Origin: JAJNBA01 sp963842295 | Lineage (GTDB): Bacteria; Actinomycetota; UBA4738; HRBIN12 | NCBI GenBank assembly: GCA_963842295.1 | Contig: CAWJFY010000009.1 | Span: 124,001-188,000, forward strand | DNA length: 64,000 nt | Reading direction: 5' to 3' | In this document: positions 47,628 through 56,703 of the stretch, piece after piece | Layout of the letters: every line of letters starts with the position of its first letter | Position numbering within the stretch: the stretch's first letter is position 1 | The notes under the pieces: generated by a model | What the model saw: only the letters and a program-made list of their open reading frames with translations | What the model was told of the DNA's origin: nothing | Database searches by the model: none | Translations under genes and position numbers: made by a program

Positions 47628-48785
47628 CTACGTCGCCGCTTCCTGGAAGACGCCCTCGGCCGAGGCTACGGCCGCGCCCCGTTTCACGGGGTGGCCGAGG
47701 CGTTCGAGGGTCATCTCCAGGGCGGCCAGGCCGCGGATGATGTCGAGCTCGCTGACATAGCCGAAGTGACCGATGCGGAACACCTTCCCCTTCAGCGGGC
47801 CCTGGCCGGGCGCGAGGACGCAGCCGAAGTCCGAGCGGATCCGGTCACTGATCGCGTCCGCGTCGATCCCCTCCGGAGCCCGGATCGCCGTGACCGTCCA
47901 GTTCTGCTCCAGGCCTTCACCGAACAGGTCGAGGCCGAGCGCCCGCACGCCTTCCTTGACCGCGCGCGATAGAAGCTCATGCCGGCGGTACGCGGCGTCG
48001 ACACCGTCCTGGAAGTACAGCTCGAGGGCCGCATGGAGCCCCTGCATCACGCTGATCGCCGGCGTCCACGGGTTCTCCGGATCGGGCAGTTCGGCGAAGC
48101 GGCGGTAGATCGACCAGTCGAAGTAGAACCGAGGCATGGTCGCCGCGGCGTGCGCTTCCCACCCGCGTTCGCTGATGGCGACGAAGGCGATCCCCGGGCT
48201 CGCCGACAGCGCCTTCTGCGAACCGCCGACGGCCACGTCGATCCCCCAGCCGTCGAAGTCGAAGGGCACGGCGCCCAGGCTGCTCACGACGTCGACGACC
48301 ACCATCGCGCCGGCTTCGTTCGCGACGCGGGCCAGCTCCTCCATGGGCTGGATCACGCCGGTCGACGTCTCCGAATGTGTGAGGAGGATCGCCTTCACCG
48401 GGTGCTCCGCGAGCGCCTCCCCGACCCGCGATGCGTCGACCTTCTCTCCCCACTCGTGGTCCACGGTGCGAACGGCGAGACCCATCGCCGCGGCCAGGCT
48501 GCGCCACCGCTCGGAGAAGAAGCCGGCCAAGGGGATCAAGACCTCATCGCCGGGCGAGAACACGTTCTGGACGGCGGATTCCAGCCCGCCCGTGCCCGAT
48601 GAGGTCATCAGCAGCACGTCGGCTCGGGCCGTCCGATACAGCTCCTTCAGGCGCGCCGTCACGTCGCGCATCAGCCGTCCGAAACCGGGGCCCCGGTGAT
48701 ACACCAGCGGGCTTCCCTGTGCGAGGAGCACCTCGGGCGGGATAGGCGTGGGGCCGGGCGCCAGGATGATCTCGGGCCTGTCCAT
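47628..48785 (-). CDS. Class V aminotransferase (serine-pyruvate / phosphoserine type)
   Basis: A 385-aa PLP enzyme: LAPGPTPIPPEVLLA, the cofactor region MTSSGTGGLESAVQNVF, VVDVVSSLGAVPFDFDGWGI, and the PLP lysine in VAVGGSQKALSASPGIAF near residue 192. Homologues are called serine-glyoxylate or alanine-glyoxylate aminotransferases. In several lineages without SerC such a class V enzyme beside serA performs the phosphoserine aminotransferase step, which fits this operon (inference). Confidence 0.87.
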   Translation of the reverse strand: MDRPEIILAPGPTPIPPEVLLAQGSPLVYHRGPGFGRLMRDVTARLKELYRTARADVLLMTSSGTGGLESAVQNVFSPGDEVLIPLAGFFSERWRSLAAAMGLAVRTVDHEWGEKVDASRVGEALAEHPVKAILLTHSETSTGVIQPMEELARVANEAGAMVVVDVVSSLGAVPFDFDGWGIDVAVGGSQKALSASPGIAFVAISERGWEAHAAATMPRFYFDWSIYRRFAELPDPENPWTPAISVMQGLHAALELYFQDGVDAAYRRHELLSRAVKEGVRALGLDLFGEGLEQNWTVTAIRAPEGIDADAISDRIRSDFGCVLAPGQGPLKGKVFRIGHFGYVSELDIIRGLAALEMTLERLGHPVKRGAAVASAEGVFQEAAT

Positions 48786-48921
48786 CTGGTCTCCTGTCGC
48801 GTCCTTTGGCGACGCTTCCGGTCTCTCCGACGAGCGCGGTCGGTCGCTCGCAGCCTAGCAAGCGCCCACCCGAGGGCAAGGTTCCGACACTCCCGGCCAT
48901 CGGCAAGGAAGCGCAGGTCCG

Positions 48922-48955
48922 TATCATCGAGCGGACGGGGCCCTCGCCGGGCCCC
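48922..48955 (+). promoter_or_regulatory. -10 element and 5'UTR hairpin of the ABC operon
   Basis: TATCAT (48922-48927) could start a transcript about 31 nt before ATG 48965. That short leader contains a perfect 7-bp hairpin GGGGCCC-TCGCC-GGGCCCC (48937-48955) directly before the GAGG ribosome site, so it may tune translation. Confidence 0.4.
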
Positions 48956-48964
48956 GAGGTGCGT

Positions 48965-51900
48965 ATGGCGACCCTTCGGTTCCTGTTGAAGCGCTTCGTC
49001 GCTCAGCGACTGCTGGGCCTCGCCATCGTGGTCACGTTGGCCTTCTCCGTGGGGGTGCTCGTCGCGGGTCCGATCTACGCGGACGCGGCGCGCGAGGCGA
49101 TCCTTTCGTCGGAACTCACCGGCGCTCCCCCGACGGTGCGCAACGCCCGGTTCCAGGTCTTCGGCGACGAGAGCTTCGATTGGGCCGCGGCCGACGAGGT
49201 CATCAGCGATCGGGCCGATTCGCTGCCCTTGCGCCAGCTCGTTCGGCAAGGCCTGGGAACCGTACGTCTCGGGTCACCGGCCGGGCCGTCCGCGCCGATC
49301 CTCGCCCGGGAGGGCATCGAGGAACACCTGGAGATCCGCGGCGAGCCCCCGGGCGAGGACGGGATCCTCCTGCACGCGGGGATGGCGCAGCTGCTCCGCG
49401 TCCGCCGAGGTGACCGTCTGGACATCATCGGTCCCACGGGCGAACGGTTGGAGCTCGTCCTCGTCGGCACCTACGTCAGCCCCGATCGGGACGACCCCTT
49501 CTGGTTCGGCTCGCAGAACCCGTTCCCCGATCCCGATTCGACCCAGCCGCAGCCCGCGATCGTCGGCCTCGACACGATGGTCCGAGCCACGCGAGCGCTG
49601 ACGCTGACCACCCAGTACTCGTGGGACGTCTATCTCGACCTCATCGGCGTTCCGTTCGAAGAGGCGTCGATGATCCCGGACCGCGTCGAAGGTGTCTTCT
49701 CGAGCCTGCAGGGAGAGGAGGATCTCGGCCTGGGCACGATCGATCTGATCTCCGGACTCGACACGCTCCTGGACATCGTCCGGCAACGCGTCGCCGATCT
49801 CGCCGTGCCGATCCTGCTCGTCGTCTTCCAGATCGGCGCGGTCACCCTGGCCGTGCTTGCCGGCGTCGGCGCGCTCGCGCTCACCCGGCAGGGATTCGAA
49901 CTGGCCGTCCTGCACAGCCGGGGCTTCCGCCGCGGCGTGCTGCTCACCGCGCAGGCCGTCCAGGCCGTCTTCGCCGCGATCGTCGCGTTCCCGCTCGGAT
50001 TGCTCCTGGGGATGGGCCTTGCGGCTCTCGCCAGCACCGCGAACGGACCCGATCTTCCGGGGGTGAGCTTCCCGATCCGGCTGAACTCCACGGGTCAGCT
50101 GCTCGGGCTCGTCGCCGCGTTCGTCGGAGGTGTGATCCTCCTCGGTCTCTCGATCCCGTACGTGTCGCGGACGATCCTGGAGGAACGCAGGGCCGCGTCC
50201 CGAGAGGACCGTCCGCTGCTGGCGCGGGTGCCGGTCGAGCTGTTCGTCCTGCCGATCGGTGTCTTCGCGTTCCTCCAGTTGCGGGCCGGGACGCAGCCCG
50301 AGGCTGGATCCGGCGAGATCGACCCCCTGATCCTCGTCGCCCCGACGCTCCTGCTGTTCGGCGGATCGTTCCTCGCGCTCAGGCTCCTGCTTCTCGTGTT
50401 CCGAGCACTCGACTCCCGGATCGGCCGGTCCACACGCCTCCCCCGGTACCTCGCGGGCCGACGGATCGGACGTTCGCCGGGAACCGGGTTCGCCGCAGCC
50501 TTGCTCCTGCTGCTCTCGATGGGGCTCCTCGTCGTATCGACCTCGTATCGAGCGATCGTCCTGCGCAACCATGAGGACGCAGCACACGCGCAGGTGGGAG
50601 CCGACTGGCGCGTCAACGTCACGCCACCGGAGGACATCCTGTCGGTCGTTCGGTCCATGCCCGAGCTGACGACGCCGGTCGTGCGAACCGAACCGCGCCT
50701 CGAGAGCGGGACCTTCCAGCTCCCACCGAGCGCGCTCGGCATCGACCCCGCCACGTACGCCGCCGCCGCGTGGTGGCGCGAGGACTTCTCCGAGATGCCG
50801 CTGACCGAGATCCTGCGTCGGCTGCGGGCCCCGGCCTTCGGGATGGACCTGCCGGCCGAGTCGTCGACGCTGACGCTCGAGATGGACTCCGGCCAGCAGG
50901 TACACGATCTGCAGGTCACGGCGACGACCGTGGATGAGGCCGGGGTCGTCCACACGGCCGGTCTCCAGCCGATCGAGCCGGGGCCCGCGACCTACGAGAT
51001 GTCGATCGAGGGTGCGGTGCGGATCCTGTCGATCACGATCCACCGGACGTCGCTGGACGCTCCCGACGAGGTGACCTTCGAGATCTCGTCGATCGCCGCC
51101 GACGGCGAGCCGCTGTCGTTGGAGGGGTGGGAGCCGCTGACCTGGCGCGGGAGCGCCGGCTCCGTCGAGCCGGAGGGATCGGGCGTCCGCTACGAGATGG
51201 ACTCGGGCGCCTCCGACGTGACCGGCGGGATCGTGCCGGCCTCGGACCCGTTGCCCGTCCTCGTCTCGCCCGGCATCGCCGCGCCCGACGGACCGGTCTT
51301 CCCCGCCAGCCTCGGCGGACAGGACATGCAGCTGGATCCGGTCGCGGGAGCGATCCAGTTCCCGTCGATGCTCCCCAACCAGCCGTTCATCGTGATGTCC
51401 GGCTCCGCGCTCCTCGAACGGGCCGCGGCCGTGCCCGAGGTCGGGCTCGTCCTGAACGAGGTCTGGGCCGAAGGGGAGAGGAACCCCGTCCCGCTGCTCC
51501 GCGCAGGAGGGTTCATCCTGGGCGATGTGGCGCGGACGGCGCCGATCGAGGGGTTCCTGGCGCAGCTGCCCCAGAGCCTCGCCCTCGGGATGAACTTCGT
51601 CGCGGCGGCGGGCGGCGCCGGCCTCGTGGTGGTGGGGGTCGCCGCGGCGCTGTACTTCGCACAGCGCCGCCGCGACTACGAGTTCGCGGCACTCCGGGCG
51701 ATGGGGACCGCGTCCGGACAGATCGTCCGGACGCTCGCGCTCGAACAGGTCCTACTCCTCGGCTTCGCGGTCGTGGCGGGCCTCGGCCTCGGCTATCTCC
51801 TGCTGCGACTGACGATGCCGTACGTGGGACCGAGCCTCTCGGTCGCGTATCCGCCCCCGGTGTTCCTGATGGATTGGGTGTCGCTCGGCATCGCGCTCGC

Positions 51901-51997
51901 GGCCATCGTGACCGCGACGGCGATCGCCCTCGCACTTTCCGCGCGAGCGCTCCTACGCGCATCTGTCACCGGCGTGCTCCGAGGGGAGGCCGAGTGA
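48965..51997 (+). CDS. FtsX/MacB-type ABC transporter permease
   Basis: A 1010-aa protein. One N-terminal membrane helix (LGLAIVVTLAFSVGVLVAGP), a first extracytoplasmic domain, and a block of about six helices between residues 280 and 540 (VFQIGAVTLAVLAGVGALAL; RRGVLLTAQAVQAVFAAIVA) are followed by a second large extracytoplasmic domain. The last FtsX unit is at 870-1005 (LYFAQRRRDYEFAALRAMGT is its hallmark). Two FtsX domains in one chain match the LolC/E-like or antimicrobial-peptide-type exporters. ATG 48965 is chosen; the upstream frame runs antisense to the aminotransferase start. The stop overlaps the first ATPase start (GTGA). Confidence 0.88.
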   Translation: MATLRFLLKRFVAQRLLGLAIVVTLAFSVGVLVAGPIYADAAREAILSSELTGAPPTVRNARFQVFGDESFDWAAADEVISDRADSLPLRQLVRQGLGTVRLGSPAGPSAPILAREGIEEHLEIRGEPPGEDGILLHAGMAQLLRVRRGDRLDIIGPTGERLELVLVGTYVSPDRDDPFWFGSQNPFPDPDSTQPQPAIVGLDTMVRATRALTLTTQYSWDVYLDLIGVPFEEASMIPDRVEGVFSSLQGEEDLGLGTIDLISGLDTLLDIVRQRVADLAVPILLVVFQIGAVTLAVLAGVGALALTRQGFELAVLHSRGFRRGVLLTAQAVQAVFAAIVAFPLGLLLGMGLAALASTANGPDLPGVSFPIRLNSTGQLLGLVAAFVGGVILLGLSIPYVSRTILEERRAASREDRPLLARVPVELFVLPIGVFAFLQLRAGTQPEAGSGEIDPLILVAPTLLLFGGSFLALRLLLLVFRALDSRIGRSTRLPRYLAGRRIGRSPGTGFAAALLLLLSMGLLVVSTSYRAIVLRNHEDAAHAQVGADWRVNVTPPEDILSVVRSMPELTTPVVRTEPRLESGTFQLPPSALGIDPATYAAAAWWREDFSEMPLTEILRRLRAPAFGMDLPAESSTLTLEMDSGQQVHDLQVTATTVDEAGVVHTAGLQPIEPGPATYEMSIEGAVRILSITIHRTSLDAPDEVTFEISSIAADGEPLSLEGWEPLTWRGSAGSVEPEGSGVRYEMDSGASDVTGGIVPASDPLPVLVSPGIAAPDGPVFPASLGGQDMQLDPVAGAIQFPSMLPNQPFIVMSGSALLERAAAVPEVGLVLNEVWAEGERNPVPLLRAGGFILGDVARTAPIEGFLAQLPQSLALGMNFVAAAGGAGLVVVGVAAALYFAQRRRDYEFAALRAMGTASGQIVRTLALEQVLLLGFAVVAGLGLGYLLLRLTMPYVGPSLSVAYPPPVFLMDWVSLGIALAAIVTATAIALALSARALLRASVTGVLRGEAE

Positions 51998-52863
51998 TCG
52001 AGAACGTGGTCAGCCCGGATCGGTACCGACCGGAGGGAGCCGACGCGTTGGTGCGCCTCCGCCACGCGTACAAGGTGTATCGCGTGAGCGACGTCGGCGT
52101 GGTGGCGCTCGCCGGCGTCGATCTCGACGTGATGGCCGGCGAGTTCCTGGCCGTCGTCGGGCCGAGCGGTGCAGGGAAGTCCACGATCTTGAACCTGGTG
52201 GGCGGGCTCGACCGGGCGTCGGCCGGCATCGTCGAGGTGGAGGGACGGGACCTGGGTCTGCTGGGCGACGACGCGCTCACGAACTACCGGGCGGAGCGGG
52301 TCGGCTTCGTCTGGCAGGGCACGGCGCGCAACCTCGTCCCCTACCTGTCGGTCCGCGACAACATCCGTCTCCCGGCGACCGTGCGCCGGACACAGGTGGC
52401 CGGCAAGCACGACGTCGACGGGCTCCTCGATCTCGTCGGCCTGACCGATCGATCGAAGCACACCCCCGGCATGCTCTCCGGCGGCGAGCAGCAGCGCGTG
52501 GCGATCGCCGCGGCTCTGTCCAACACGCCCGCGATCCTGCTGGCCGACGAGCCGACCGCCGAGCTGGACTCGGAGTCCTCCGCTCGCGTCCTGGACGCGT
52601 TCCGGGCGGTCAACCACGAGTTCAACGTCACGATCATCATGGTGACGCACGACCTCGTGGCGGCGAGGCGCGCGGACCGGCGGATCCGGGTGCGCGACGG
52701 CCGCGTCCTTCACGAGGGCGTGCCGGTCGACCCCATCGCCGACGACGGCCGCATCCGGCTCCCCGACGAAGCGGTGGCAGCGCTGGGAGGCGCCGACCTG
52801 GAGGCCGAGGTCACCGCGGACGAGGTTCGTCTGCGGCGACGGAGCGAGACCGGCCATGCCTGA
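51994..52863 (+). CDS. ABC transporter ATP-binding protein 1
   Basis: A 289-aa MacB/LolD-like ATPase: Walker A GPSGAGKSTILNLVGG near residue 57, Q-loop GFVWQGTARNLVPYLSVRDN, signature LSGGEQQRVAIAAALSN, Walker B AILLADEPTAELDSES and H-loop VTHD. GTG 51994 overlaps the permease stop. A C-terminal extension of about 50 residues ends in a basic tail. It overlaps the second ATPase by 8 nt. Confidence 0.93.
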   Translation: MIENVVSPDRYRPEGADALVRLRHAYKVYRVSDVGVVALAGVDLDVMAGEFLAVVGPSGAGKSTILNLVGGLDRASAGIVEVEGRDLGLLGDDALTNYRAERVGFVWQGTARNLVPYLSVRDNIRLPATVRRTQVAGKHDVDGLLDLVGLTDRSKHTPGMLSGGEQQRVAIAAALSNTPAILLADEPTAELDSESSARVLDAFRAVNHEFNVTIIMVTHDLVAARRADRRIRVRDGRVLHEGVPVDPIADDGRIRLPDEAVAALGGADLEAEVTADEVRLRRRSETGHA

Positions 52864-53575
52864 GCCCGACGTGCTCGTCGAAGGAACCGACATCGTCCGG
52901 CGGTACCCCGGCACGCAGGGTGTGGTCGCGGTCCGCGGCGCATCGGTCACGGTCCGGTCGAGGGACTTCGTCGCGTTGATGGGCCCGAGCGGTTCGGGCA
53001 AGACCACGTTCCTCGGCGTGCTGGCCGGCCTGGATCCTCCCGATCAGGGCGAGGTGCGCTGGAAGGGACAGCCGATGGATTCGCTCTCGACGGACGAGCG
53101 ACGCGCGCTGCGGCGGTATGGGATCGGGGTCGTCTTCCAGAGCTTCGGGCTGCTGCCCGCGCTCTCCGCGGTCGAGAACGTCGAGCTGCCACTCCGTGTG
53201 AATCAGGTCGACCTCACGGAGGCGCGGGAGCGCGCCGAGGGATGGCTACGCCGGCTCGGACTGGAGACGCGCATGCACAACCGGACCTACGAGCTGTCGG
53301 CCGGCCAGCAGCAGCGCGTGGCCGTGGCTCGCGCGCTGATCCCCGAGCCGGAGATCGTGATGGCGGACGAGCCGATCGCGGAGGTCGACACGGAGAACGC
53401 CGACGTGATCCTCGAAGCGCTCTGGGATGTGGTCCAGCGAGGCGGCGCGGTGCTGGCGGCGACGCACAACCCCGAGGCGCTTCGTTACGCGAACCGCGTG
53501 GTCCTCTTCCGCGACGGCCTCGTCGAGGAGGAAGGGACCCCGCAGGAAGTTGCCGCACACCTCACGGTGGATTGA
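52856..53575 (+). CDS. ABC transporter ATP-binding protein 2
   Basis: A 239-aa ATPase: Walker A GPSGSGKTTFLGVLAG near residue 43, Q-loop VFQSFGLLPALSAVENVELP, variant signature LSAGQQQRVAVARALIP and Walker B IVMADEPIAEVDTE. It has ATHN in place of the usual THD H-loop. With ATPase 1 it could form an asymmetric heterodimer on the single two-FtsX permease. The changed signature suggests one nucleotide site may be less active (inference). Confidence 0.92.
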   Translation: MPEPDVLVEGTDIVRRYPGTQGVVAVRGASVTVRSRDFVALMGPSGSGKTTFLGVLAGLDPPDQGEVRWKGQPMDSLSTDERRALRRYGIGVVFQSFGLLPALSAVENVELPLRVNQVDLTEARERAEGWLRRLGLETRMHNRTYELSAGQQQRVAVARALIPEPEIVMADEPIAEVDTENADVILEALWDVVQRGGAVLAATHNPEALRYANRVVLFRDGLVEEEGTPQEVAAHLTVD

Positions 53576-53609
53576 TCGAGGTCCCCCCGCGGGGCGACGT
53601 GCGACGACC

Positions 53610-53807
53610 CTAGAAGCGGAAGGCCTGGCCCACGTCTTCGGCGGACGGTCGGAAGACCTCCCCATCGACATCGACCAAGTGATCGCGCCGACGATGCCGC
53701 GCCTTCCCTCGGATGGATCGTGCGACGGCGTCCCGCCTCGCGTCCCGGATCCGTTGGTGCAGGTCGAGGTCGCAGACGGGGTGCGTGACGACGGGCGAAC
53801 CGAACAC
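53610..53807 (-). CDS. Small Arg-rich hypothetical protein (65 aa)
   Basis: Starts at a GTG directly after the stop of the ferredoxin reductase (TAGGTG). It has FGSPVVTHPVCDLDLHQRIR, then a run of Arg and Asp (RDAVARSIRGKARHRRRDHL), then DVDGEVFRPSAEDVGQAF. Tight coupling and the lack of another candidate in this 230-nt interval support it, but no family is recognised. Confidence 0.4.
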   Translation of the reverse strand: MFGSPVVTHPVCDLDLHQRIRDARRDAVARSIRGKARHRRRDHLVDVDGEVFRPSAEDVGQAFRF

Positions 53808-55067
53808 CTAGCCCTCCTCCTCGTCTGACCTTGGCGGCACCAGGGTGCGTAGATCCACGTCCGGGTCGGCCAGCGCCTTCGGGTCGGGCGCCACCTGGGC
53901 ATTGAGGAGACCGAACGAACGACGCACGTCACGCTTCCAGTCGAGCGACACCGTCGAACGGATCACCCCACCATCATCCAACAGGAACGCGCAGAACGAG
54001 CGCTCTTCGAGCGATCCTCGGACCACCATCCGGTCCCACGTCGGCGCGTACCCGGCCATCTCGATCTTCGAGTCGTACTGGTCCGACCAGAACCAGTGCG
54101 GGTGGTCGAAGACCTCGCGGGAGCCGAGCATCGCGTGAGCGACGTGCTCCCCCATCTTCACGGCGTTGTCGTAGTGCTCCACGCGGATGGGTCCGAAGAC
54201 AGGGTGAGCGTGCAGGGCGACATCGCCGGCGGCGAAGACGCCCGGCACGGCCGTCTCCAGGCCGGGGCCGACGGGGATCCCGCCACCCTGGTCGAGGCCC
54301 GTGCCGGCCATGATCTCCACGGCCGGCTCGGTGCCCACGCCGATCACCGCCACGTCGGCATCGATCTCCTTGCCGCTCTCCGTGACGACGCGCTCGAGCC
54401 TTCCGTCGCCCTCGAACCGTTCGACCGAGTCGCTGAAGTGCATCGTCACCCCTTGATCGCGATGGATCCCTTCGAGCACACGGCCGATCTCGGGCCCGAG
54501 GATCCGATAGAGGGTCGTCTCGAAGATCTCCACGACCGTGACGTGGCGACCGATCGTGCGCAGGGACGCCGCCACCTCCGCGCCGATGAACCCCATGCCG
54601 ACGCACACCACGCGGGCGCCCTCCGAGGCGGCGTCGCGGATCCGCACAGCGTCGCGGTGATGGCGGAGGTCGAACACGCCGGGCAGTCCGGCGCCGGGCA
54701 CTTCCAGCCGCCTGTTCCGGCCCCCCGTGCTCACCAGGAGGCGATCGAACGGGAGCCGCTCGCCGCCCGCCACCACCACCTCCCGGCCGCGGACATCGAT
54801 CTGCACCGCCATCGTCCCGAAGCGGGCGTCGACGTCACGTTCCTCGTACCAGGACGCGGGCCGGACCAGGGCGTCCTCGAAGCCGAGCTCGCCTCGAAGG
54901 AACTCCTTCGAAAGCGGCGGCCGCTCGTAGGGGGGCTCCTCCTCCGCGCCGATGAGGCTGAGGCGCCCGTCGTAGCCCTCGTCCCGGAGCGCTCCCGCGG
55001 CGGTCCCGCCGGCGAGGCTCGCTCCGACGATGACGATCGAGCGGGGGGCGACGCCCTCCTCAGGCAC
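53808..55067 (-). CDS. FAD-dependent ferredoxin reductase
   Basis: A 419-aa NAD(P)H:ferredoxin reductase of the putidaredoxin reductase / BphA4 class. The N-terminal FAD motif is IVIVGASLAGGTAAGALRDE, then YERPPLSKEFLRGE; a second nucleotide motif is VVCVGMGFIGAEVAASLRTI; VPGVFAAGDVALHAHP binds FAD; the C-terminal reductase domain contains WSDQYDSKIEMAGYAP. It passes electrons to the Rieske ferredoxin just upstream in the same operon. Confidence 0.93.
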   Translation of the reverse strand: MPEEGVAPRSIVIVGASLAGGTAAGALRDEGYDGRLSLIGAEEEPPYERPPLSKEFLRGELGFEDALVRPASWYEERDVDARFGTMAVQIDVRGREVVVAGGERLPFDRLLVSTGGRNRRLEVPGAGLPGVFDLRHHRDAVRIRDAASEGARVVCVGMGFIGAEVAASLRTIGRHVTVVEIFETTLYRILGPEIGRVLEGIHRDQGVTMHFSDSVERFEGDGRLERVVTESGKEIDADVAVIGVGTEPAVEIMAGTGLDQGGGIPVGPGLETAVPGVFAAGDVALHAHPVFGPIRVEHYDNAVKMGEHVAHAMLGSREVFDHPHWFWSDQYDSKIEMAGYAPTWDRMVVRGSLEERSFCAFLLDDGGVIRSTVSLDWKRDVRRSFGLLNAQVAPDPKALADPDVDLRTLVPPRSDEEEG

Positions 55068-55371
55068 CGACCTGGATCTGTCCGTCGACCTCGCGGGCCT
55101 CGTAGGTCTCGAGCGGCTCGGTGGCCGGAGGGTTGCGCACCTCGCCCGTCCGCATGTCGAAGACGCTGCCGTGACATTCGCACTCGATCTCGAAGCCGTC
55201 GATCTCGCCGCCGTTGGCGAGGTTGCAATGGCGGTGGGTGCAGATGTCGCTGAACGCGAAGACCTGACCTTCCACGCGTACGACGGCGATCTCCGCGCCG
55301 CTCACGTCGAAGGCCTTCGCCTCTCCCTCCGGAACCTCGGCCGAATCACCGACCGTCACGAAATCCGCCAT
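55060..55371 (-). CDS. Rieske-type ferredoxin
   Basis: A 103-aa [2Fe-2S] Rieske ferredoxin: ligand motifs CTHRHCNLANG and CECHGSVFDMRTG (C-x-H and C-x2-H, about 17 residues apart), in a small beta-sandwich. Such ferredoxins serve aromatic-ring dioxygenases and some other oxygenases. GGGAGG precedes ATG 55371. The reductase starts 8 nt before its stop. No terminal oxygenase is adjacent. Confidence 0.9.
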   Translation of the reverse strand: MADFVTVGDSAEVPEGEAKAFDVSGAEIAVVRVEGQVFAFSDICTHRHCNLANGGEIDGFEIECECHGSVFDMRTGEVRNPPATEPLETYEAREVDGQIQVGA

Positions 55372-55417
55372 CGATCGATACCTCCCTCTGCCCGCGGGCC
55401 GCTGAACGGGCGTCAGC

Positions 55418-56695
55418 CTACGGCACTTGCGCCGAAGCTCCGAGCGGCTCCCGGCCGCCGCGGAAGAACCGGACTGCCCACGCACCGGCGAGAGCGAGAT
55501 AGAAGCCGGCGATGATCAGCATCCCTGCCTTGAAGTCGATCGGAAGCACGGCGGGGCCTAGGGCCCCCGCCACCCAGGAGAGCTGGAACATCACCTCGTA
55601 GCGGACGAACACGCGCCCGAGCGCTCCTTCGGGCGCGTGGGCTTGCATCAGACTCTGGAAGGCGAGGCGTCCGAGCTCCGTGGCCGCCCCGGCCGTGAGC
55701 CCGAAGATCGCGAGGACGGGGAGGGAGAACGCCTGGAACGCCAGGAAGGCGCCGAGCCCCGCCGCGATCGTGCAGCCGACGACGATGAACTCTTCGCGGA
55801 GCGTCTCGGGCAGCCGCGGGGCGAGGAGGTCGGCCAGGAAGCCCCCCGCGGCTGCCGATATCGCCATCGCGGCGAACCACGTGGAGGGGAAGTTCTCGCG
55901 CCGGATCGCGAACGCCGACAGGAACAGGATGAAGCCCGTGGCCGCACGCATGCCGGCCGCGCCGATCGCCGGGCCGGTGAGGACGGGGATCCGACCTCGC
56001 CGGCCGATGGGCATGGGCTCGGTGCGCACCCGCGGGTTCGGCAGGCGGAGCGTGACGACCGCGCAGATCGAGTACACGATCCCCGCAAGGACCATCGCCC
56101 CTCCGGAGTCCCAGAGCCTCACGGCGAGCACGCCGAACGGCGCCGCGGTGAGCGCTCCCGCCACCGCCACTCGGCCGAGCCGGGCGTTCGATCGCATCAA
56201 TCCTTCGCCTGGACCCGCGTAGGCCATCGTGAGCCCGTTCTTCGTGATCCCGTGGACCCGCGCGGCCACGAGGATCGCAAGCGCCGCCGGGTAGAGGGCG
56301 ACCGTGTCCAGTCGTCCGGCCACGAAGAAAGCGATACCCGCGCGGACGATCGCGGCCAGGAACGAGATCAGCCGTCGCGGCCCCGCCCGGTCGAGCGGCA
56401 CCACCAGGAGCGGGGCCGCGACGGCGAGCGGGAGCATCGTGAGGCCGAGGTACGCCACGACGCGCCACTGCGCCTGACCCACCGGCAGGGAGAAGAAGAC
56501 CGAGTCGGCGAGGGAGATCGCGAGGAGCGAGTCGCCGGCGGCGCTCGTGAGATGACAGAGCGCGTACCGATCGATCGCGTTCCCGGAGTGCCACATCTTC
56601 CGGATCGGATGGGTGACGCCCGAGGCGGCCGCCGCGACGGCGTAGAGCGTGAGCTGCCAGAACGGGACCCGATTCCGCTTGGGATCGAGGCCCAC
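55418..56695 (-). CDS. MFS-like transporter
   Basis: A 425-aa polytopic protein with about 12 helices (LLVVPLDRAGPRRLISFLAA is the loop 2-3 motif, weak). Longer N-terminal section than the MFS pair at 43-46 kb and no clear family. GTG 56695. It lies 8 nt after gatB and may be co-transcribed with it, but has no evident link to tRNA amidation. Confidence 0.75.
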   Translation of the reverse strand: MGLDPKRNRVPFWQLTLYAVAAAASGVTHPIRKMWHSGNAIDRYALCHLTSAAGDSLLAISLADSVFFSLPVGQAQWRVVAYLGLTMLPLAVAAPLLVVPLDRAGPRRLISFLAAIVRAGIAFFVAGRLDTVALYPAALAILVAARVHGITKNGLTMAYAGPGEGLMRSNARLGRVAVAGALTAAPFGVLAVRLWDSGGAMVLAGIVYSICAVVTLRLPNPRVRTEPMPIGRRGRIPVLTGPAIGAAGMRAATGFILFLSAFAIRRENFPSTWFAAMAISAAAGGFLADLLAPRLPETLREEFIVVGCTIAAGLGAFLAFQAFSLPVLAIFGLTAGAATELGRLAFQSLMQAHAPEGALGRVFVRYEVMFQLSWVAGALGPAVLPIDFKAGMLIIAGFYLALAGAWAVRFFRGGREPLGASAQVP

Positions 56696-56703
56696 CGCCT
56701 GCG

